Below, piece by piece: positions 8,269 through 16,482 of a DNA stretch of 64,000 nt. The notes beneath the pieces were generated by a model that ran no database searches, was not told the DNA's origin, and saw only the letters and a list, made by a program, of their open reading frames with translations. This stretch comes from Kribbella sp. NBC_00382. Lineage in GTDB: Bacteria > Actinomycetota > Actinomycetes > Propionibacteriales > Kribbellaceae. Each line of letters opens with the position of its first letter. The stretch's first letter is position 1. Position numbers and translations under genes: made by a program. The DNA lies in NCBI RefSeq assembly GCF_036067295.1, contig NZ_CP107954.1, forward strand, positions 4,898,001 to 4,962,000, given 5' to 3'.

Positions 8269-9849
8269 GTGCAGATCCGAAGAATCACGGCCGTACTGGC
8301 CGCAGCCGCCCTCGTAGTACCGACTACGGCGTCGGCTGCCAGTACTGCCCAACCAGTAGTGCCCAAGATCAACTGGGGGAGCTGTGGCGCCGCGCCGGCC
8401 CTAGAAGCCTTCCAGTGCGCCACTGTGGAGGTCCCAACCGATTACGACCACCCACGTGGCCCCACGACCACCATTGCGCTGACCCGGCTGCCCGCCAGCG
8501 ACCCGGCTCACCGCATCGGCACCCTGTTCACCAACCCGGGCGGTCCTGGCGGCCCTGGCGTCGAGTTCATCCAGCAGGTGGGGCAATCCGCCTACACCTC
8601 GCAGGTACGGGCGCAGTTCGACATCCTCGGCTTCGACCCGCGAGGTGTGGGTAAGTCCGACCCGGCGACCTGCTACCGGACAGAGGCCGAGGAGCAGAAG
8701 GTACTGGCCAGCCAGCCGCCGTTCCCGGTGACCCGCGCCGAGGAGCGTGCCTACACCAGCTGGGGCATCAAGGTCGGCCTGCATTGCAGTGCTCTCTCGG
8801 GCGACAAGCTGGCCCACATGTCGACGGCGAACGTTGCCCGTGACATGGACCTGCTCCGGCAGGCGGTCGGTGACGAGAAGCTGAGCTACATCGGCTACTC
8901 CTACGGCACGTACCTCGGTGCCACCTACGCCAAGCTGTTCCCCACCAAGGTCCGCGCACTGGTCCTCGACGGGACGCTCAGCCCCACCGGGTACTCCGGT
9001 TCGGACGGCGACCGGCGCCCGTTCGGCGTACGGATCGCTCAAGGCGACGGAGCTGCTGGGACCTTCGCGCAGTTCAAGGCTGAGTGCAAGAAGGCCGGGC
9101 CGGACAAGTGCTCGCTGGCCAAGCTCGGTGATCCGTCGACTGTCGTCGAGAATCTCTTCGAGCGGCTCAAGACCCACCCGGTCGTCGTGACGCTGCCCGA
9201 TGGGACCACGACGACCGTGACCTACCAGATCGCTGTGGTGGTTGGCTTCCAGCACATGTACGACCCGGCCGGCTGGTCTGAGCTCGCCGACCTGTACAGC
9301 CAACTCGCGGCTCCCACCAAGAGCAAAAGCACAAAGGCGCCGGCCGCTCTGGTCGAGTGGACCAGGCACAAGGAGCTGTATCCCTCGCTCGCGCAGGGCA
9401 TGCAGCCCTGCATCGAGACTGCGAAGGCGGGTCGTCCCTTCGACTACCCGGCGTACGCCGGTGCCGCCGACAAGACTGGTCCGCACTTCGGCCGCTTCCG
9501 TACCTGGGTCGGCCAGCCGTGCGAGTCCATGCCCGTCAAGGACACCGACGCGTTCAAGGGTCCGTGGCCGAACAAGGTGAAGCCGCCGGTACTGGTCATC
9601 GGCACCCGGTACGACCCGGCGACGCCGTACGCGGCCACCCGCCCGTACGCCGACCTCTTCCCGGACGCTCGGCTGCTCACGGTCGAGGGCTACGGCCATA
9701 CGACGCTCTTCAAGAGCAGTTGCGCCGACTCCCGCATCACCAAGTACCTGACGACCCTGACCGCTCCGGCCGACGGAACGACCTGCGGGCAGGACTACAA
9801 GCCCTTCGATCCGGTACAGGCCGGGAGAAAGCGGGTCGTTGTCCAGTAG
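8269..9849 (+). CDS. Secreted alpha/beta hydrolase, tripeptidyl aminopeptidase family (S33)
   Basis: The 526-aa product starts at a GTG preceded by GGGGGA. A signal peptide follows (MQIRRITAVLAAAALVVP, with cleavage near TASA). The fold is alpha/beta hydrolase with Ser211 in GYSYG, Asp449 in GTRYDPATP and His477 in GYGHTTL, and a TAP-like C-terminal domain. The oxyanion-region motif NPGGPGGPG is also present. Family members release tri- or dipeptides or proline from peptide N-termini outside the cell. An in-frame GTG 75 bases upstream would give a longer N-terminus without a signal, so I rejected it. Confidence 0.88.
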   Translation: MQIRRITAVLAAAALVVPTTASAASTAQPVVPKINWGSCGAAPALEAFQCATVEVPTDYDHPRGPTTTIALTRLPASDPAHRIGTLFTNPGGPGGPGVEFIQQVGQSAYTSQVRAQFDILGFDPRGVGKSDPATCYRTEAEEQKVLASQPPFPVTRAEERAYTSWGIKVGLHCSALSGDKLAHMSTANVARDMDLLRQAVGDEKLSYIGYSYGTYLGATYAKLFPTKVRALVLDGTLSPTGYSGSDGDRRPFGVRIAQGDGAAGTFAQFKAECKKAGPDKCSLAKLGDPSTVVENLFERLKTHPVVVTLPDGTTTTVTYQIAVVVGFQHMYDPAGWSELADLYSQLAAPTKSKSTKAPAALVEWTRHKELYPSLAQGMQPCIETAKAGRPFDYPAYAGAADKTGPHFGRFRTWVGQPCESMPVKDTDAFKGPWPNKVKPPVLVIGTRYDPATPYAATRPYADLFPDARLLTVEGYGHTTLFKSSCADSRITKYLTTLTAPADGTTCGQDYKPFDPVQAGRKRVVVQ

Positions 9850-9986
9850 GACAAGGTGTAGGAAAGTTACCAAATCTTCGGGAGTATGGGCACGAACCGC
9901 CCCGATCGCTAGGTTCTCCGGACGGATCCGTCGTATTCATCCGTCCGGGGGGCCCTGCGCCATGTGCACCTCGGAAGGTGACGCCC

Positions 9987-11525
9987 ATGAAACCCATCAG
10001 TCGTCGAACCCTTGTCCTCGGCGGACTGGCGGCGGCAGGTGCTACCGCACTGCCCGCCCGTTCCAGCATCATCACCGCCACTGCAGCTGTCCCCTACCCG
10101 TTCCAGCTAGGGGTTGCCTCCGGTGAGCCCGACGCGAGCAGCGTCGTGCTCTGGACCCGCCTGGCGCCGTCCCCGCTGAACGCCGACGGCCAGGGCGGCA
10201 TGGCCAACGCCAATGTCGCCGTGGACTGGCAGGTCTCGACCACCGAGTCCTTCGCCACCCTGGTCACCTCGGGCACCGTCACTGCGACGTATGGAGCCGC
10301 CCACTCCGTCCACGCCATCGCCAACGGCCTCAACCCCGACTCGGACTACTTCTACCGCTTCCGCGCCCAGGGCCACGTCTCACCCGTCGGCCGGACCCGT
10401 ACCGCACCAGCGGCCGGCACCAATGGCCGCGACCTCGTCATGGCGTTCACCTCCTGCGCACACTACGAGGAGGGCTACTACACGGCGTACCGGCGAATGG
10501 CTGAGGACAATCCGGGGCTCATCCTGTTCCTGGGCGACTACATCTACGAGTACCCGGCTACTGCAGGCCGGACGCGACTGCACCTGGGTGCTACCGAGAT
10601 CACGACGCTGGCTGACTACCGGCGTCGCTATGCGCAGTACAAGGCGGACCCGGACCTGCAGGCGGCGCATGCGGTCGCGCCGTGGATCGTAGTACCGGAC
10701 GACCATGAGGTGGAGAACAACTACGCCAACATGACTCGTGCGGACAGCACCCCGGCGCTGACGACTGCGCAGTGGACTGCCCGGCGTACCGCGGCCTACC
10801 AGGCGTACTACGAGAACATGCCGCTGCGGCCGGCACAGGCCAGCAACGGCAACTCCATCCAGCTGTACCGGCGGCTGCCGTGGGGCAAGCTCGCCACCTT
10901 CCACATGCTCGACACGAGGCAGTACCGCAACGACCAGGCGTGTGGTGACGGCTGGAAGATCTGCTCGGACGCAGACCTGGCCACCCGCAGCCTGCCCGGC
11001 AACGCCCAGGAGACCTGGTTGCTCAACGGCCTTGCCGAGAAGGCAGCCACCTGGGACATCATCGGGCAGCAGGTGTTCTTCGCCCGCCGCTTCAACTCCA
11101 CCGGGGCGAGCATGGACTCCTGGGACGGGTACCGCGCGTCGCGGGCCCGGATCCAGCAGGGCTGGACCGACCGCGGTGTCGTCAACCCGGTAGTGCTCAC
11201 CGGAGACGTACACCGGGCCTGGGGCAACAACCTGATGGCCGACTACAACAACGCGAACTCGGCCATCATCGGCACCGAACTCGTCACCAGCTCGGCCACC
11301 TCCACCGGTGACGGCGACGCGACCACGGCGATTCCGGATGTCGGGACCAACCCGTGGCTGAAGTTCTACAGCAACCGCCGCGGCTACATCCGCGCGACGG
11401 TGTCGCCGACGCAGATGAAGGCGGATTTCCGCGGCGTGGCGAAGGTGTCCGAGCACGACGCGCCGGTGTCGACCCTGAAGTCGTTCGTCATCCAAGAGGG
11501 CCAGCCCGGCCTTCAGGCAGTCTGA
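9987..11525 (+). CDS. phoD: Secreted alkaline phosphatase, PhoD family
   Basis: The 512-aa protein begins at the ATG preceded by a GGAAGG element and carries a twin-arginine signal (SRRTLVLGGLAAAGATALPA). PhoD enzymes hydrolyse phosphomono- and diesters outside the cell using Fe3+/Ca2+. Metal-site motifs are visible in order: FTSCAHYEEGYY, LFLGDYIYEYP, VVPDDHEVENNY and LTGDVHRAWGNN. An N-terminal PhoD domain starts at PFQLGVASGEPDASSVVLWTR. Such genes are often under PhoP control, but I saw no clear pho box. The next gene follows after 11 bases. Confidence 0.93.
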   Translation: MKPISRRTLVLGGLAAAGATALPARSSIITATAAVPYPFQLGVASGEPDASSVVLWTRLAPSPLNADGQGGMANANVAVDWQVSTTESFATLVTSGTVTATYGAAHSVHAIANGLNPDSDYFYRFRAQGHVSPVGRTRTAPAAGTNGRDLVMAFTSCAHYEEGYYTAYRRMAEDNPGLILFLGDYIYEYPATAGRTRLHLGATEITTLADYRRRYAQYKADPDLQAAHAVAPWIVVPDDHEVENNYANMTRADSTPALTTAQWTARRTAAYQAYYENMPLRPAQASNGNSIQLYRRLPWGKLATFHMLDTRQYRNDQACGDGWKICSDADLATRSLPGNAQETWLLNGLAEKAATWDIIGQQVFFARRFNSTGASMDSWDGYRASRARIQQGWTDRGVVNPVVLTGDVHRAWGNNLMADYNNANSAIIGTELVTSSATSTGDGDATTAIPDVGTNPWLKFYSNRRGYIRATVSPTQMKADFRGVAKVSEHDAPVSTLKSFVIQEGQPGLQAV

Positions 11526-11536
11526 GGGGACCGGCT

Positions 11537-12775
11537 ATGAAGAAGAAGCTTTTCGCCCTGGCGGTCGCCGTTCCCTCACTGCTGTTCACGATTCCCGCGC
11601 AGGCAGCGGTTGCGGCGCCGGTCTGGAGTACTGCGAACAGCGCGTCAACCGGCGATCAGGACACGGCCGCGATCGCGACCAACCGCAGCGGGTACGTGGC
11701 TGTCGTGTGGGAAGACGATCGGGATACGACCGATGCCGCCGACAACGCGCACAGCGAGATCTTCCTGCGGCTGTATCGCAACGGTACGGCCCTCTACGAG
11801 AAGAAACTGTCCGCAGCCGGCAGCAGTGGCGTCACCAACTGGCGCCACCTGCACCCGGATGTCGGCCTGGACGACAAGGGCAATGCCGTTGTCGTGTGGG
11901 CCGATGACCCGGACGGCAACGGCTACTACAACATCCCCTACCGCGTGGTGAACACGGCCGGGACGGTGACGGCCTCGGCCAACGCGAACACGTCGGCCGA
12001 TGGTCAGCAGATCAACCCGCGCGTGGCAGTCGACCCGGATGGCGCGCCGTCGACTGCGGCGGTTGCCTTCACGGTGGTGTGGGAGGACATCCAGACAGGT
12101 ACTCCGGCGACGGTGAAGGCGGCTGGATTCACTGGCCCGACGACTCGCGGCTATGAGGTGACCGCTTCGACGACGACGGGTCAGCACCACAATCCAGATG
12201 TGGCGGTGTCGGCCTCGGGCGACGCGGTCGTGGTCTGGGATGACGGGTCGACCGACGCGTCGTACAACGTCGGGCTGGTGGGGCTGGCCCGGACTAATGG
12301 CGCGGTCACGCTGTCCCGGCGTACGGCGAATGCCACCACCGCTGGGGCGCAGTTGCATGCTTCGGTCGCCGCCAACTTCAACGGCGACTTCGCGGTCGCG
12401 TGGGAGTCGGGTGCGGGGGTTTGGGCCCGCGGCTTCACCGGTACGGGCGCCGCGCGCACAGCCGATCTGGAAGTAGTTGCTAGTGGCAAGAATCCCTCGA
12501 TCGGGATCGATGACCAGGCGAGCAGCGTGGTCGGCTGGACCGCGCAGGCCACGGACCTCGACGTGTGGGTGCGCGGCTTCAGCTCAGCCGGTACTACGGA
12601 CGCGCCGCGGCTGTCGGCTCAGCAGTTGAGCCAGGTGCCGGCCGGGCGGCAGGAGCAGTTGGTGGTTGCCGTGTCGCCGTGGTCCGAGGTGGCGGTCGCG
12701 TACACGGACGACAACGACGGGAACACCTACGACCAGGTGATTCTCGGGCAGGGCATTTCGAACAACAACTTCTAA
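11537..12775 (+). CDS. Secreted repeat protein, probable beta-propeller
   Basis: The 412-aa product has a signal peptide (MKKKLFALAVAVPSLLFTIPAQA) and a GAGGGG ribosome-binding site overlapping the phoD stop, so it is probably translated from the phoD message. At least five spaced repeats resemble AVVWEDDRD, VVWADDPDG, VVWEDIQTG, VVWDDGSTD and VAWESGAG, each preceded by P-x-VAV. This periodic pattern suggests a beta-propeller. No catalytic motif is seen. A role as an accessory or surface partner of the phosphatase is conceivable but only inferred from position. Confidence 0.7.
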   Translation: MKKKLFALAVAVPSLLFTIPAQAAVAAPVWSTANSASTGDQDTAAIATNRSGYVAVVWEDDRDTTDAADNAHSEIFLRLYRNGTALYEKKLSAAGSSGVTNWRHLHPDVGLDDKGNAVVVWADDPDGNGYYNIPYRVVNTAGTVTASANANTSADGQQINPRVAVDPDGAPSTAAVAFTVVWEDIQTGTPATVKAAGFTGPTTRGYEVTASTTTGQHHNPDVAVSASGDAVVVWDDGSTDASYNVGLVGLARTNGAVTLSRRTANATTAGAQLHASVAANFNGDFAVAWESGAGVWARGFTGTGAARTADLEVVASGKNPSIGIDDQASSVVGWTAQATDLDVWVRGFSSAGTTDAPRLSAQQLSQVPAGRQEQLVVAVSPWSEVAVAYTDDNDGNTYDQVILGQGISNNNF

Positions 12776-12780
12776 GTAGT

Positions 12781-12808
12781 GAAGGGCCCGGGACGTCCCG
12801 GGCCCTTC
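12781..12808. terminator. Bidirectional terminator, perfect 28-bp palindrome
   Basis: Positions 12781-12808 are fully self-complementary, with half-site GAAGGGCCCGGGAC. It lies between two convergent genes, 5 bases past one stop and 15 before the other, and would terminate both. Confidence 0.85.
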
Positions 12809-12823
12809 GTCGTTCTTGGCGTA

Positions 12824-14125
12824 CTACTTCTTCGGGACCCAGATGAGCGCGTCGCCGACGGCCCGCTCGGCGCCGTTGGTGCCGCTCGGGTGGCTGACCA
12901 GGGCGCCGTTCACGGCCATCGCGGTCGAGCCGCCGCCGTCGAGGTTGATCGAGTCGTGCAGGCCGAGGGACTTGGCGACCGCGGCCGTCTCGTCCATCGT
13001 CGTACCGACGCTGGTGGTCTGCCGGCCGTCGAGCGCCGCCAGGGTGAGCTTGCCGTCGCTGGTGGTACCGACGATCGTGCGCGGGTTGCGGTCGAAGAAG
13101 CTGCCGGTACCGGCCGGGACGACGACCTCGCCGTTGGCTGTCAGACGGTACCGGCCCGTTACGGCGTACAGGTCCTTCTTCAGGCCGAGGCTGGTGCCGT
13201 TCTCGTCGGTGACGGCGACGTCGGTCTTCAAGCAGGTGTGCGAGACCATGCCGAGGAGTGCGTTCGAGTCGCTGCCGGTGGCCTGCAACGAGGTCTGGTT
13301 CTTCGTCAGGGTCGTACCGCGGGTGGCGGCGACCCGCTCGACGCAGCCGTCCCGGTCGAGGACGACCTCGATGCCCGCGCCGGCCGGGGTGGTGGCCGCG
13401 AACTCGGGGGTGAACAGCGTGACGTCGCCGGGGACAGTGCAGGCGGTCTGTGCCGGGAGGGTGGCGCAGGCGGTCGGGATCACCGGCGGGTGGTTGACGA
13501 ATTCGAGCGGCAGGGTCGCGCCAGTCTTCGGGTTCTTGACCGAGCCGGTCCAGCGGAGGTGGCCCATCACGGCCTTGTTGGTCTTGGCGTTGACGATGAA
13601 GTTGGCCTCGGCCGGGTCGGTGAGCGGTTCGCTGAGTAGCTTGCCGTCGAAGATGCCGAGGCCGACCGGGTCGCCGGGGTAGAGGGCGCTGGCGGTGAAG
13701 GTGAAGAACGACGCGTTGACGCCGGCCAGGGCTCCCGAAGTACGGACCAGGTCGCTGGTCTTCTCGACCTTGGCGAGATCGGGTCCGTACGTCGTCCGCA
13801 GTTCGCCCCTCGCCTTGCGCGGGTCGATGGTGAGGACGTTGACGACCCAGGGGCCGCGGGTGGTGGTGTTGATCTGGTCCGCCGGGGCGGGGTCGGTGCC
13901 GCGGACGATGCGGGTCAGGGTGACGCCTTCGGCGAGGGTGGTGGAGGTGCGGGTCTCGGCGAGGTCCGCGTCGCCGAGGGGGAGGACGCCCGCGGCGTAC
14001 TGGATCGGCGTGGGCTGCTGTTCGGGGTTGGGCTCGGCGGCGGTGGCGGTCGGGGCGACGAGCAGGGTCGCGAGCGCGGCCAGCGAGGCGGCTGCGGCGA
14101 GTTTGGAGCGGACGGGAGAGTTCAT
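12824..14125 (-). CDS. Secreted phosphodiester glycosidase-family protein (NAGPA domain)
   Basis: The 433-aa exported protein has a signal peptide ending near PTATAAEP. The C-terminal NAGPA-type domain shows the usual signatures: RNPRTIVGTTSDGKL, AALDGRQTTSVG and SINLDGGGSTAM. Family members include the mammalian uncovering enzyme and bacterial envelope proteins that act on GlcNAc-phosphodiester or exopolysaccharide linkages; the substrate here is unknown. Two ATGs compete. The one at 14125 has AAAGG at a proper distance, while the upstream ATG at 14134 overlaps that site, so I use 14125. Confidence 0.85.
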   Translation of the reverse strand: MNSPVRSKLAAAASLAALATLLVAPTATAAEPNPEQQPTPIQYAAGVLPLGDADLAETRTSTTLAEGVTLTRIVRGTDPAPADQINTTTRGPWVVNVLTIDPRKARGELRTTYGPDLAKVEKTSDLVRTSGALAGVNASFFTFTASALYPGDPVGLGIFDGKLLSEPLTDPAEANFIVNAKTNKAVMGHLRWTGSVKNPKTGATLPLEFVNHPPVIPTACATLPAQTACTVPGDVTLFTPEFAATTPAGAGIEVVLDRDGCVERVAATRGTTLTKNQTSLQATGSDSNALLGMVSHTCLKTDVAVTDENGTSLGLKKDLYAVTGRYRLTANGEVVVPAGTGSFFDRNPRTIVGTTSDGKLTLAALDGRQTTSVGTTMDETAAVAKSLGLHDSINLDGGGSTAMAVNGALVSHPSGTNGAERAVGDALIWVPKK

Positions 14126-14191
14126 GGTTGCCATCCTTTGGGGTTTTGGTGGAATCTTTCCAGTCGGATGGCTGGCTGGTCAGTAACTTGC

Positions 14192-14209
14192 AGATGAAAC
14201 GTTTCGTCT
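14192..14209. promoter_or_regulatory. LacI-type operator-like palindrome
   Basis: AGATGAAACGTTTCGTCT is symmetric at 8 of 9 paired positions around a CG centre, the form typical of LacI-family operators. It lies between the divergent glycosidase and AEC transporter genes, 67 bases upstream of the former. No LacI regulator is encoded nearby. TAACTTGCA directly precedes it. Confidence 0.5.
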
Positions 14210-14309
14210 ACGATCGCTGGCGTGATGACGATCCCGGGCCGGCCCGAGCGCGACGACGGCAAGCGGCGCCGACGGCGAGCAACCGCTGCGGCTGCCGGGT
14301 AGCTGACGC

Positions 14310-15233
14310 GTGTCCGCTGTCGTCGCCGCTTTCGTCGCCCTCGTCTCGGTCGCTGTGCTCGGGTACCTGGTCGGGCTGGCCGGCGTACTGCGGGCCGAGG
14401 ACGAGCTGGTGTTGTCGCGGCTGGCGTTCTTCGTCGCGACGCCGGCGTTGCTGTTCACCACGGTTGCGCGGGCCGATCTCCATGCGATCTTCTCGCCGGT
14501 GCTGCTGACGAATCTGGCTGGGCTGTTCGTCGTACAGGTGCTGTATCTCGGCGTCGCGGTGCTGATCTGGCGCCGGAGTCGGGCGCAGGCGACGATCGGA
14601 GTACTGGCCGCGTCGTATGTGAACGCAGGCAATCTGGGGGTGCCGGTCGCCGCGTATGTGCTGGGCGACGGGGCGTTGGTGGCGCCGATCGTGTTGTTCC
14701 AGCTGCTGGTGATGGCGCCGGTGGCGTTCGCAGTACTGGATGCGGATCGGCACGGGGCCGGGCGGCGGGTGCCGTTGCGGGTGCTGCTGACGCGGCCGTT
14801 GCGGAATCCGTTGACGGTGGCGTCGCTGCTCGGGTTGCTCTTCGCGGCTGCTGGAATCGAGTTGCCGTCGTTGCTGATGCGGCCGATCGATCTCGTTGCT
14901 GCGGCGGCGGTACCGGTCGCTTTGATCGCGTACGGATTGAGCCTCGGCGGCGCGAAGGACTCGATCAGCCTCGACCGCGACGCAGTACTGGCCGTCCTGC
15001 TGAAAACCCTCGTCCAACCGCTCGTCGCATACTCCGTCGGCCGCTGGCTCTTAGACCTCTCGGGTCCCGCCTTGCTCGCCCCGGTCCTACTAGCCGCGTT
15101 GCCGACTGCCCAGAACGTCTACGTCTACGCCGTCCAGTACCGCGCGTCGCGGCGGCTTGCCCGAAGCGCAGTACTGCTCAGCACCCTGCTCTCAATCCCG
15201 ATCATGATCGCCCTCAGCGGCCTACTCGCCTGA
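14310..15233 (+). CDS. AEC-family transporter
   Basis: The 307-aa integral membrane protein has about ten hydrophobic segments arranged as two similar halves. Typical features are LRAEDELVLSRLAFFVATPALLF near the N-terminus, SYVNAGNLGVPVAAYVLGD in the middle and LPTAQNVYVYAVQY near the end. The auxin efflux carrier-like family moves organic anions such as malate; the substrate here cannot be told. The start is GTG at 14310, with no strong ribosome-binding site. The gene is divergent from the glycosidase, sharing the 185-base intergenic region with a palindrome. Confidence 0.87.
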   Translation: MSAVVAAFVALVSVAVLGYLVGLAGVLRAEDELVLSRLAFFVATPALLFTTVARADLHAIFSPVLLTNLAGLFVVQVLYLGVAVLIWRRSRAQATIGVLAASYVNAGNLGVPVAAYVLGDGALVAPIVLFQLLVMAPVAFAVLDADRHGAGRRVPLRVLLTRPLRNPLTVASLLGLLFAAAGIELPSLLMRPIDLVAAAAVPVALIAYGLSLGGAKDSISLDRDAVLAVLLKTLVQPLVAYSVGRWLLDLSGPALLAPVLLAALPTAQNVYVYAVQYRASRRLARSAVLLSTLLSIPIMIALSGLLA

Positions 15234-15268
15234 CCCACTGCCCCTGCAGGTGAACGCTCCGCGAGCAG

Positions 15269-16273
15269 CTACTTCATCGCGTTGAACGCTTCGTCGGCCA
15301 GTGCGCCGACATCGTCGACGCCGACACCGTCGTTGGCCGCTTGCGCGATCACGGTGAGCGTGTTCGACCCGCGATAGCACTGCGTCGGAAGATTGCCGGC
15401 CGACTCCACGCAGGTGGACTGCCCAACCTTCTTCACCTGCTCCGGCGTCGCACCCGAATCCTTGATCGTCTTGTCGATATCCACCTTGCCGCGCAACGCG
15501 ATCACCACATACAGCCGCTTCCCATCGAGATTCCCGTACGCCTCGACAGTCGCCTGCTTCCCGTCATTGATCCGGCTCAACGCAGCCCGCGTCTCCTCCA
15601 ACTTCAACTGCTCCCGGATCTGAGCATCCGTCACCCGATCCAACCCTCCGAGCTTCGCCGGCGGCGTGATATCCCTCGCGGTGTTCAGCCGACTCATCGG
15701 CCCCAACCCGGCGAAGTACCCCACAGCAGCCACCACCACCAACGCCAAAACAACCCCACCCACAGTCACCCAAGGATTCCGCCGCCACTTAACCCTCTTA
15801 AGCCCCCGCCAAGCCCCCTTCCACCAAGCCGCCTTGCTCTCACCCGGGCTTGAATGCGTCGGCGTATCCGTAACAGTCCCGCCGGCAGTACCCGCCGAGC
15901 CGGCGCTCGCGCCGGGCGAAGAGCCGGCGGGGTTGCTCTTTCCGGACGGGTTGAGGCCGGCCGTCGAACCGGCGGGATTGCTCGTTCCGGACGGGTTGAT
16001 GCCGGGCGTCGAACCGGCGGGGGTGCTCGTTCCGGGGGCGCCAGCGCCGCTGGGGGTGCTAGCGCCGGTTGTGCTCGTTCCGGGCGAGGTAGCTGCGGGG
16101 GAGCCTGTTCCTGGGGTACTCCCCGCGGCGGGGGTGCTTGCCGGGGAGTTCGCTGGAGCGTTTGTGGGGCTGGTGCTTGGCCGGCCGCCGGTACGGGCAG
16201 GCGGCTCGGACGGGGTGGGGCGGGGGGTCTGCTTGGGGCGGTCGTCCGGGCCGGGGGTGGTGGGGGTGCTCAT
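15269..16273 (-). CDS. Membrane-anchored protein with Pro/Thr/Ser-rich cytoplasmic region
   Basis: The start is the ATG at 16273, which has AGGAGC upstream; a longer in-frame extension lacks one. Of 334 residues, the first 160 or so are low-complexity Pro/Thr/Ser/Gly with imperfect repeats like NPSGTSNPAGS and NPSGKSNPAGS. A basic patch (RGLKRVKWRRNP) then precedes a single membrane span near residue 190. About 125 residues follow, predicted to be outside the cell, with a Cys pair (QSTCVESAGNLPTQCYRGS). This resembles actinobacterial proteins with a disordered cytoplasmic tail and a small external domain. The function is unknown. Confidence 0.72.
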   Translation of the reverse strand: MSTPTTPGPDDRPKQTPRPTPSEPPARTGGRPSTSPTNAPANSPASTPAAGSTPGTGSPAATSPGTSTTGASTPSGAGAPGTSTPAGSTPGINPSGTSNPAGSTAGLNPSGKSNPAGSSPGASAGSAGTAGGTVTDTPTHSSPGESKAAWWKGAWRGLKRVKWRRNPWVTVGGVVLALVVVAAVGYFAGLGPMSRLNTARDITPPAKLGGLDRVTDAQIREQLKLEETRAALSRINDGKQATVEAYGNLDGKRLYVVIALRGKVDIDKTIKDSGATPEQVKKVGQSTCVESAGNLPTQCYRGSNTLTVIAQAANDGVGVDDVGALADEAFNAMK

Positions 16274-16414
16274 GGGTGCTCCTCGGGGCGCGCGGACGGG
16301 GTCGCCGGGGGTTCGGGCTGGGGCTGTCCCGATCGTTTCATATCTGGACAAGGTGTTCCCGCCGACGGACAGCAGACCGGTTGAACCCGCAGGGTAGTCG
16401 GTCGGGTGAAAGCA

Positions 16415-16446
16415 GTAGCGCCCGCCTCCGAAGAAGCGGGCGCTAC
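16415..16446 (-). terminator. Terminator after valS
   Basis: The arms 16415-16425 and 16436-16446 (GTAGCGCCCGC and its complement) form an 11-bp perfect stem with a 10-base loop. It lies 37 bases past the valS stop in the minus direction. Confidence 0.75.
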
Positions 16447-16482
16447 CGGTGCGCGTGGTCAGGCGCTACAAGTGCGGGTTGT

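Noticed and set aside
9859-9870. AGGAAAGTTACC word upstream of phoD as a regulatory motif
   Set aside because: It resembles the AAGTTTCC core of the 45-bp repeats, but it is short and asymmetric, so chance is the simpler explanation.
9357-9986. Long N-terminal extension in frame with PhoD
   Set aside because: It lies over the 3' end of the aminopeptidase gene in another frame and encodes Arg/Gly-rich shadow sequence. The true start has a Tat signal and ribosome-binding site at 9987.
14224-14301. 26-codon frame MMTIPGRPERDDGKRRRRR upstream of the AEC transporter
   Set aside because: It is very short, has no strong ribosome-binding site and its Arg run follows from local GC-rich repeats. It could be a leader peptide, but I cannot support it.
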